Assembly: GCF_000003855.2 (NCBI RefSeq)
Contig: NW_003101682.1
Location: 621,178-685,177 of the forward strand
DNA: 64,000 nt
Reading direction: 5' to 3'
DNA from: Blastomyces gilchristii SLH14081
Taxonomy: Eukaryota > Ascomycota > Eurotiomycetes > Onygenales > Ajellomycetaceae
In this document: positions 56,276-64,000 of the stretch, piece after piece
How positions within the stretch are numbered: the stretch's first letter is position 1
Layout: every line of letters starts with the position of its first letter
The notes under the pieces: model-generated
What the model saw: only the letters and a program-made list of their open reading frames with translations
What the model was told of the DNA's origin: nothing
Databases searched by the model: none
Program-made: the position numbers and the translations under genes

Positions 56276-59200
56276 ATGAGAGGAGTTGGAGGAGAGAGAG
56301 TAGCGAGTGGAGTGGTGCTGCGTCGGGGATTGGGTTTTTCTAGACTCCGTGCTCGTGCTGGTGCTGGCGCTGGTGCTGGTGCTGGTGCTGGTGTTGCAGG
56401 TATCGGTGCAGCTGGTATTTGTGTTGGTGGTGCCCCCCGTGGTGTTTGTGGTGTTGGTCCGTCGCCGCCTTCGACACGCTTCTTTGCCCGCCGCCGCTTT
56501 CCCTCCCCCGCCATCTACAACTCCTCGACATCCACGCCCTCCCCCGTCGCCACTCTCCCTGCCCGCTTCCACCACCACGGTCTGGCTCATTCGGCTTTCA
56601 AGATGGCTTCGACGCAGACTGTCGAGCAGCCAGAGTGGTCTGCTCTGCGCGTGCGGAATGCCTTTCTGGACTTTTTCAAGGAAAATGGCCATACCTTTGG
56701 TAAGTGGCCTGGCTTCCTTTGTCGAATTTTTTTTGGACCTTTTTACCATGTGCGGGCAACATGTTTTATATATCTTTACATATACACTAACACCTTGGAA
56801 ACTATATACAGTGCCCTCTTCTTCCGTTGTGCCTCTCTCAGACCCCACTCTACTGTTCACAAATGCGGGAATGAACCAGTACAAGTCCATCTTCCTGGGT
56901 ACTGTTGATCCAAACTCAGACTTTGCGACCCTGAAACGTGCGCATAACTCGCAGAAGGTGGGTCATTTTGCCTTATACCCTCTTCTTGGTTATTATAAGG
57001 ATATAGATTGCTAATGTGTGGAAATAGTGTATACGTGCCGGCGGAAAACACAATGTATGTGCATGACTGTGCGGGGTTTGTCAATCGGAGTCATACTGAC
57101 AGATTTTTTTAGGATCTTGACGACGTTGGGAAGGATAGTTATCACCATGTAAGTTTATAGGTGACAGTGGTCATCGCTTTGCTGTATGTGTGGCGATACT
57201 GACATATTTCTGCTTTTCTCTAGACCTTCTTCGAGATGCTCGGTAACTGGAGTTTCGGAGACTACTTCAAGAAGGAAGCTATCAGCTACTCATGGGATCT
57301 TCTCACCAAAGTCTACGGCCTAGAACCCGACCGCCTATACGTGACCTACTTTGAAGGGAATCCCGATGCGGGCATCGGTCCCGATTTGGAGGCTAAGGAA
57401 TTATGGTTGTCTGTTGGCGTTGCAGAGGATCATCTCCTCTCAGGCAATATGAAAGATAACTTTTGGGAAATGGGAGAGCAAGGCCCATGCGGTCCCTGCA
57501 GCGAAATCCATTACGATAGAATCGGAGGCCGTAATGCGGCTCACCTCGTGAACCAAGATGACCCGAATGTCCTAGAAATCTGGAATAACGTCTTCATCCA
57601 ATACAACCGCGAGCCAGACAGATCCCTACGGCCTCTCCCCAACAGGCACATTGATACCGGTATGGGTTACGAACGCCTCGTTTCAATCCTGCAGAACAAG
57701 TCATCAAACTACGATACGGATGTTTTTACCCCGCTTTTCGATAAGATCAGGGAGATTACAGGTTGCCGACCGTATACTGGCAAATTCGGCGAAGAGGATA
57801 CCGACGGAATCGATACTGCGTACCGCGTTGTTGCTGATCATATCAGAACCCTCACATTCGCTATATCTGATGGAGCTTCTCCAAATAACGAAGGGCGGGG
57901 CTATGTGGTTCGACGAGTTCTCCGGCGCGGTGCTCGATATGCGCGCAAATATTTAAACGTTGAAATCGGAAGCTTCTTCTCGAAAATTGTCCCTACACTC
58001 GTTGAGCAGATGGGCGATATGTTCCCTGAAATCAGACGGAAACAGACAGATGTGATGGAGATTTTAGACGAGGAGGAAATCTCCTTCGCCAAGACACTCG
58101 ACCGTGGAGAGCGTCTCTTTGAAGAATATGCCCTCCAGGCTAAGCAGAAAGGACTTGGTAACCTACATGGAGCGGATGTGTGGAGACTCTACGACACCTT
58201 TGGTTTCCCTGTGGACTTAACCCAGCTCATGGCTGAGGAACGGGGCTTGACTATTGATAATGCCGAATTTGAAGAAGCCCGGCTAAAGGCAAAGGAGGCA
58301 AGCAAGGGCCAAGGGAAGCAAACTGCTGATGTAGTGAAGCTGACCGTTCATGATCTTGGCCTCCTCGAGACCATGGACAATGTCCCCAAGACGAACGACG
58401 ATGCGAAGTTTGGTAGAGGAAACATCACCTCTCAGATCAAGGCGATCTACCACAACAAGAAGTTTGTTGATTCAACCAAGGATATCCCGGAGGGTGAACA
58501 ATTTGGTATTATCCTTGACCGCACCAACTTCTATGCGGAGCAAGGTGGCCAGGAGAACGATACCGGAAAGATCATTATCGATGGCAAGGCAGAGCTTGCC
58601 GTTGAAGATGTCCAGGTATACGGAGGATACATACTTCACACAGGCTTCATGAAATACGGCTCCTTCAATGTCAATGACTCCGTCATTGCCGAGTACGACG
58701 AACTCCGAAGATGGCCCATCCGAAACAACCACACAGGAACCCACATCCTCAACTTCGCCCTCCGCCAGGTCCTTGGTGAGGGTGTTGAGCAAAAGGGCTC
58801 CCTCGTCGCCGCGGAGAAGCTACGCTTCGACTTCTCTCACAAATCCGCCGTCTCAGATTCCGACCTCGAGAAGATCGAACGGATATCCACCGACTATATC
58901 CGTCAAAACTGCGCCGTATATGCCAAGGATGTCCCCCTCTCCACCGCCCGTGAGATCTCCGGCGTCCGCGCCGTCTTCGGCGAAACCTACCCAGACCCCG
59001 TCCGTGTCGTCTCCGTTGGTGTCGAGCTCGAAGAGATCCTCCAAAACGTCCATGATCCGCGCTGGAAGGACATCAGTATCGAATTTTGCGGCGGTACCCA
59101 CGTCCAGAAGACAGGGGACATCAAGGATCTCGTCATCCTCGAAGAGAACGGTATCGCCAAGGGCATCCGACGCATCATCGCCGTGACAGGCGAAGAGGCG

Positions 59201-59648
59201 CATGAGGTCCAACGCATCGCGAAAGAATTCGGTGAGCGCCTCCAACGCTTCGATAAGATGGAACTGGGCCCGCAGAAGGAGATGGAGGCCAAGTTGCTCC
59301 AGGTGGACTTGAACCAGCTCACGATATCTGCCGTTGAGAAAGTCCGGTTCCGCGAGCGGTTTACGCAGATCCACAAGAAGGTCGTCGAGGGGCAGAAGGC
59401 GGCGCAGAAACTGGAGTCGAAGAAGGCGCTTGATGCGATCACGGGCTATTTCGAGACACCTGAGAATAAAGATGCACCGCATCTGGTGTTGCAGCTGCCC
59501 ATCTCGGCGAATCCCAAGGCAGTGAGCGATTCGTTGAATTTCGTCAAGACGAAGATGCAGAATAAGTCTGTTTACGTGTTTGCGGCGGATAAGGGGGCTG
59601 GGAAGGTTGTGCATGGGTGCCATGTTGCGCAGGTACGTACATGTGTCC

Positions 59649-59690
<42 letters not shown>

Positions 59691-59915
59691 ACTGGTCCCT
59701 GATGATTCCAAGCTAACTCGACTCCTTTGTTGTTTTAACAGTCTCTAAGTGCGCAGGGTGCAACACCTAATGAGTGGGCCAATACTGTCTCGAGCATTGT
59801 GGGTGGGCGTGCAGGAGGTAAAGCGCCTGTCGCCATCGGGAATGGTACGGAGGCTGAGAAATTGGAGGACGCCATCAAGGCTGCTACGGAATATCTGGAG
59901 AAGTTTAAACTTTGA
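56276..59915 (+). CDS. ala1: Alanyl-tRNA synthetase, probable cytosolic and mitochondrial forms
   Basis: Charges tRNA(Ala). Exons: 56276-56699, 56812-56957, 57028-57054, 57113-57148, 57224-59632 and 59742-59915. From the inner ATG at 56603 ([21 protein letters not shown]) it is 962 residues, the normal eukaryotic length. An in-frame ATG at 56276 adds 109 residues that are Arg/Ala/Ser-rich with few acids ([37 protein letters not shown]), as for a mitochondrial presequence. Class II motif 1-3 regions are seen ([44 protein letters not shown]). The editing domain carries [16 protein letters not shown] and [12 protein letters not shown], giving the HxxxH and CxxxH zinc ligands. The C-Ala domain ends [18 protein letters not shown] to YLEKFKL. 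Exons 3 and 4 are 27 and 36 nt. Confidence 0.95.
59651..59685 (+). repeat. 35-nt poly-T in last intron of alanyl-tRNA synthetase
   Basis: Uninterrupted T35 inside the 109-nt intron 59633-59741, followed by AAG and, further on, a separate CTAAC branch site and TTTTAACAG acceptor. It may vary in length between isolates and could be a sequencing-length artefact. Confidence 0.9.
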
Positions 59916-60625
59916 TTTTTTTTTTCTTTTCTCCTTTCTCTCTTACTCTTCTCTTCCGTATAGAAATGTTATATTATTCTATTTTGTCATTTTCTTTTTA
60001 TCTTTGTTTTATTTTCATTTTCGAAATGGGAGTTGATTTTGATTTGTTGTGCGAACGGGGTTTCTAATACTTATATCCCAGGTTGATAGTTACTAAAAAT
60101 ATCAAATCATTTAACTAACCCTTTCATTCATGTCTATCCATGGCTTGGGACTCAGCGGAGTAAGCTGTGTTCTCATGGAAATTGTCAAAGGGGTTCGTTC
60201 GCTGTGTCAATTTTTTTATTTTTTTATTTTATATACATATAGATATATATATATACATATATTTCCTCTTTTACTACGAACCCAATTCATTGAGAGCTGA
60301 GCGCACAGTTACCCTGTTTTTCTTTTCCATCTCCAGCCATACCTTATCCCGGGTTTCTAAATATATGTCCTTTCGTTATGTAGCATAAGAAAGCACCCAG
60401 AGGCCCCCCCAGGCGATATTTTCGAACCACGCGACTCTCCACGAGTGCCTCCAGAGTGCCCATTATTACCTTCTCAGTGGCTGCAACGAGGCAGTATATC
60501 GTAACGGGGATAAATCCCATGTCTACTGTATTCTATATCTCATCTCATCTCGTCTCATCCCATCAGTCCGTCTTGATTTTTCCTGTCGCAAGAATACTAA
60601 TACATCCCTCAACCATCCGCCCCGT
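59916..60625. other. Intergenic between convergent genes
   Basis: 710 bp between the synthetase and cyclophilin 3' ends. T-rich tracts after the synthetase stop, and TATATACATATA repeats near 60,230-60,260. No gene recognised. Confidence 0.5.
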
Positions 60626-61785
60626 TTACATCTCCCCACACTGCGCAATAACCACATCCTGATTCGGTTTATCTCTCGTCGTCCGCGTATTCTCAATCAT
60701 ACGAACGATATCCATGCCGTCAAGTACCTGGCCAAAAACGACATGCTTGTTGTTCAGGAAAGGTGTGGCGGTTGTCGTGATGAAGAATTGGCTACCATTA
60801 GTGTTTGGGCCGGAGTTCTACGTTGACAAATAGTTAGAAGAGACAAGAAAAAAGAGGCGATGTTACCCTAGTAGTTCGATTGGGTTTTGGTACCAGCGGA
60901 ATGGCGCCTTTCTGGACTTGTATATGCACATGTAGTGTACATGTACTCTAGGTATATATATTTTGAAAGGGGGAAGTAGGGGGGGAAGAAAAGAGTAGCT
61001 GTGTGACTGACTTACAGCCATGCTCAAAAGACCCGGGCCATCGTGTGTCAGGTTAAAGTTTTCGTCGGCAAACTTGCTCGTGCCATATATGGTTGTGCTG
61101 CCGGTACCATCGCCGTTAATGAAATCGCCACCTTGGATCATAAAATCTTTGATCTGTTTGGAGGTCATCGGTTAGACACGCACGAGTTAAAAATAATGAA
61201 AGCTGAACGAGCAAAAGTCAAACATAATCCAGGTTATTTAGGGAGCTCGTCGCGGAGGCATGAGATGAGGTGAGAAAGAAAAGTCTGAAAGTAAGGCCAG
61301 AAACATCGGCTGAAAGGGATTCCATACCACTCGGTGAAATTTGGAGCCCTTGTAACCCTGTGGTCGGCCTCGGGGATTTTTGCTCTCACCCGTGCAGAAC
61401 TGGCGGAAGTTCTCTGCCGTCTTGGGCGTGACATCTGCAAAGAGCTCCATCTTGATTCGGCCCAATGGTTCTCCTAGAGGCAAGCGGTTAGCATCAATTT
61501 TTATATAAAGGTTGAACGAAGTGTCCATGCAAGAAGGTTGGTTCGCGTATAGTGCTGGTGGTGAAGCATTGATACTCGTAGAAATGTAATGTAACACCCA
61601 CCAGCAGCACTGATTTCTCCCCCTTTGCTTTTTCGTCTTCATGGGGCACGTGTGTAACGGAAGGAAGAAGAAGAAAAGAAATATCATCAAACCTCTTATG
61701 CAAGGTAATCTATACACATACCTCCAAGCGTCATATCAAAGAAGACCACGGGATTCGTGGGGTTGCGGGGCGTGAGGGCCGTCAT
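60626..61785 (-). CDS. Cyclophilin H (peptidyl-prolyl isomerase of the U4/U6.U5 snRNP)
   Basis: Cis-trans isomerase of proline peptide bonds; the H type binds Prp4 in the spliceosomal tri-snRNP. Exons 61785-61722, 61473-61328, 61153-61016 and 60817-60626 give 179 residues. The N-terminus [20 protein letters not shown] precedes [20 protein letters not shown] and the CypH-like [35 protein letters not shown]. Active-site residues are visible: [32 protein letters not shown], and [10 protein letters not shown]; the end VVIAQCGEM matches the vertebrate H type. The Trp of the cyclosporin site is replaced by Phe-Leu ([12 protein letters not shown]), a feature to check for drug sensitivity. All four joins are unambiguous. 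Confidence 0.9.
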
Positions 61786-62420
61786 ATGGGTGATCTGATG
61801 TGTCAGTAGCTGGGCCCGCAAGTTTAAAACAAAGCGTGTGGGGTTTGTCTGTTATTATTATTATTATTATTGTTGTTATTGTTTACTTGTCTCCGGATAT
61901 GGAGCGGTAGTACGGAGTAGTAGACCTGGATTGGTGTTGAAAGATCGCGGCTACGCGGTAACTTAGACGCGTAAGCGCAATTATTTAGCGCCTAGCTATG
62001 TGAAGCGCCTCGGCAATAATTCGGGATTTGCCACTCTCAATGATGTTTATTCTGCGGCATCGTTAACGACCGCTAGATGGCTGTCATAGTCTCCAACTTC
62101 ACTACTGTTCTGGTTCTTCTTTGGGAGAAACACAGCTCTGGGTGGAGGAGAATGTTATTGAAAACAGTCGCCTTGTCCGAGTTTAGACCAGTAACAATGA
62201 TATGTGGAAACTCATGTACAGTACAGTACAGTGCCTACAGAAGACTTGTATCTTCGTTCCATGAATTGATAAGGTCTCCACTCCAAGCTCATCAAATGGT
62301 TCTTCGCTATCGCTAGCGCCGGAGCCGTGGATCTATTTTGTCTCTCGCTATTACATTTCAGATGTTATCGACATACATAACTCTCGCTACGTTAGATGAA
62401 CTCGAAAATTGGAGGTGGAG
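61786..62420. other. Intergenic with TTA microsatellite
   Basis: Upstream of cyclophilin H. (TTA)-repeat at 61851-61881 passing into TTG units, and GTACAGTACAGTACAG at about 62,217-62,231. No gene recognised. Confidence 0.5.
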
Positions 62421-63899
62421 ATGGAAACGTCCAATAGGACGATGTACATTCGCTTGAGGAAGGAGTCAGAGGATAAAGGCGAGCACGCCCTTATCGTCAC
62501 TACCACATTCACGTCGCTGGCAGCATCATTGGTAGCCGCTCGTTTTTATACATGGGGTCTGTTGGTTAAAAAGATCGGTTCTGATGACTGGACGTGCCTA
62601 GTATCGTATCTCTGGTATGTTTAATGAGTCGATCCAGGTCGAAGTTGGGATGGACAAAAGAACTCGCTGACCACCGCAACCAGATACTCTCCATTGTATT
62701 CATGGGACTGCTCATTGGTGGTATGGTATGCAACCGAAAACTCCTTGAACGTGGCACATTTCCGTTCATCCCCGGCGAAGGAGACTTTGGATATTGGAAG
62801 GAAAACGCTAACGAACAAGTAGAACGGAAATCCGCACCTGGTGGTAGTAAGACTGAAATTTTGTTTGATACGATCAAGAAAAAAGTGATAGTAAGTCTCA
62901 AAGGTGATAACGTTTGGCGTCTTTTTCGCATGAGGTAACTGATTTTAATTCTGCAGCTCCTTTGTGCCTCTGTCCCAGTGCATAGTGCTAGTCTCTTCTG
63001 CAACAAAGCCTCGATCAGCCTGCAGTACCACAGAAGCTTCCCGGGGAGTCGAATACGTATAGCATGCTATGGCGCCCTCGCTTTCTTAACACTATACGGC
63101 CTCTGGGTGGTTATCGGGTCGTTTCTCATCTGCGTCCCCAGTGAAACGTTTCTGGGATGACACGGGATGACACGGTAGAACGCAGCTGCATGAGTCGGGA
63201 TGCACTCTGGCTCTCCACTGCAATTGTGCACATCGTCACGGATATCATTCTGCTTGCGATCCCCATGCCGATTCCCATCAGGCTGAATCTTCATAAAAGG
63301 AAGAGAATCGGCCTCGTATTGGTTTCGCTCTTGGAGGATCGTAGGTTCGCCTTCTCTTCGTTTTCACCAATGTCCGCCGAAATATATTCCTGGCTCAGAC
63401 AGCTAATTCAGCTCTCAATATGTGTTTGTATCACAAGTGGTCTTCGTCTTGAGAGCGTACGTCAGGTTGCGACCTTGGCTGACATGGTCTCCGTATATAT
63501 TGTACTCGTAGAGTTGACCACATTCCACTGGTTCCCGCAAGCTAATCCCAATAAGATTCAGAAAGCAATGACGCGGCGGCCTCCTGGTCAGCTGTCAAAT
63601 GCGATGTCGCGAGAATATGTTGCTCTCTTCCCACCCTACGGACGCTTATAACCCGAATGTTCCCAAACATATTTTCGAAGAGCAACCGTGCTTATGGAGG
63701 CGGCTCCAAAGGGAATTCCTGGTGTTTACCAAGATGGTTCGGGTCCCAGGGGTCTCGAGGAGCAATCGACCAGGAACATGATATGCAACCTTCCCAGAAA
63801 AAGCCGAGGGATGTAGAGGATTGTGGAGATTCAGGCAGGGGTGCGGATGGGGTCAGAGCAATCGAATCGATTTCACAGCGGCCCCTGTATATGACATAG
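62421..63899 (+). pseudogene. Fungal rhodopsin-domain (Pth11-like) membrane protein, frame-broken
   Basis: Relic or damaged copy of a seven-helix fungal membrane protein related to Pth11-like receptors. Recognisable pieces, in order: ALIVTTTFTSLAASLVAARF and LVKKIGSDDWTCL near 62,490-62,610; FCNKASISLQY and FPGSRIRIACYGALAFLTL near 62,996-63,100; SCMSRDALWLSTAIVHIVTD and IILLAIPMPIPIRLNLHKRK near 63,185-63,305; SGLRLESVRQVATLAD near 63,436-63,485; and a tail, YGGGSKGNSWCLPRW to SISQRPLYMT. Between helix blocks the frame shifts: an extra C in CCCC near 63,139 and a perfect tandem duplication of a 10-bp unit at 63,154-63,173 break CVPVKRFWDDT-VERSCM. Another shift lies near 63,640. The segment 62,660-62,940 does not resemble the family. 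Splicing could mask some but not all breaks. Confidence 0.75.
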
Positions 63900-64000
63900 A
63901 GGCAGGCTGCCGAACTGAACTAGTTTCGTTCACTCGATTCCTGGGGGGGGGTGAAATTTGGATTTTGCACATGCCAGCGTAGAGAATAGATATTAATTAA
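63900..64000. other. Window edge, noncoding
   Basis: 101 bp after the last recognised reading frame, with a short G8 run near 63,944-63,951. Nothing else seen. Confidence 0.4.

Noticed and set aside
55888..56514. Minus-strand 208-codon open frame rich in Ala-Pro repeats, overlapping the AlaRS leader
   Set aside because: Only its last part is the real first exon (56079-55959) of the divergent gene; the rest is the complement of the AlaRS leader repeat and lacks any family-like sequence.
58853..59623. Minus-strand 256-codon open frame
   Set aside because: Exact antisense of the conserved AlaRS editing and C-terminal coding exon; Leu/Arg-rich composition is that of a shadow frame.
2357..63899. 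Secondary-metabolite cluster formed by the GMC oxidoreductase, acyl-CoA oxidase and carboxypeptidase
   Set aside because: The genes are tens of kilobases apart, separated by housekeeping genes, the GMC gene is dead, and no synthase, transporter pair or cluster regulator is present.
1..64000. Transposons, CRISPR arrays, rRNA, tRNA or telomere repeats
   Set aside because: No transposase or reverse transcriptase motifs, no regular spacer-repeat array, no TTAGGG array, and no stretch with paired A-box, B-box and acceptor-stem that I could support as a tRNA by eye.

Overview
This 64 kb window is nuclear DNA of a filamentous ascomycete. Every long gene is broken by short spliceosomal introns (about 40-170 nt) with GT donors, CTAAC/CTGAC-like branch sites and pyrimidine-rich TAG/CAG acceptors. 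Genes lie on both strands with separate promoters, and the protein set is fungal (Dnm1-type dynamin, Abp1, AMP deaminase, Pth11-like receptor relic, fungal-only disordered proteins). Protein similarity recalled from memory points to Eurotiomycetes, possibly Onygenales; I could not test this. All exon joins below were worked out by hand from reading frame and splice signals.

Layout. 0-13 kb: a UDP-GlcNAc-type transporter (+), a decayed GMC oxidoreductase (-), the mitochondrial-fission dynamin Dnm1 (-), a PEBP-family protein (+) and the actin-binding protein Abp1 (-). 13-29 kb: a 1,677-residue F-box and zinc-finger-like protein (+), AMP deaminase (+) and a 758-residue disordered fungal protein carrying a repeated P-x-P-I-E-T motif (-). 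29-47 kb is gene-poor, with A/T tracts and small or orphan genes: a candidate small secreted protein (-), an acidic orphan (-), a possible 49-residue gene (-), an 819-residue protein with an N-terminal domain of the fungal DUF7918 type (+) and a Cys/Arg-rich orphan (+). 47-62 kb is gene-dense again: a secreted serine carboxypeptidase (-), a GPALPP-motif protein (-), a peroxisomal-type acyl-CoA oxidase (+), a small nuclear-looking fungal protein (-) divergent from alanyl-tRNA synthetase (+), and the spliceosomal cyclophilin PPIH (-). The right edge (62.4-63.9 kb) holds a broken fungal rhodopsin-domain/Pth11-like membrane protein.

The genes do not form an obvious cluster or pathway; they are mostly housekeeping genes with fungus-specific genes between them. 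I found no transposon, CRISPR array, rRNA or convincing tRNA. The points most worth following up are the two orphan disordered Cys-rich proteins in the gene-poor island, the candidate small secreted and 49-residue genes that need splicing to be seen, the repeat motif protein, the dual-start alanyl-tRNA synthetase, the very small exons, and the two pseudogenes.
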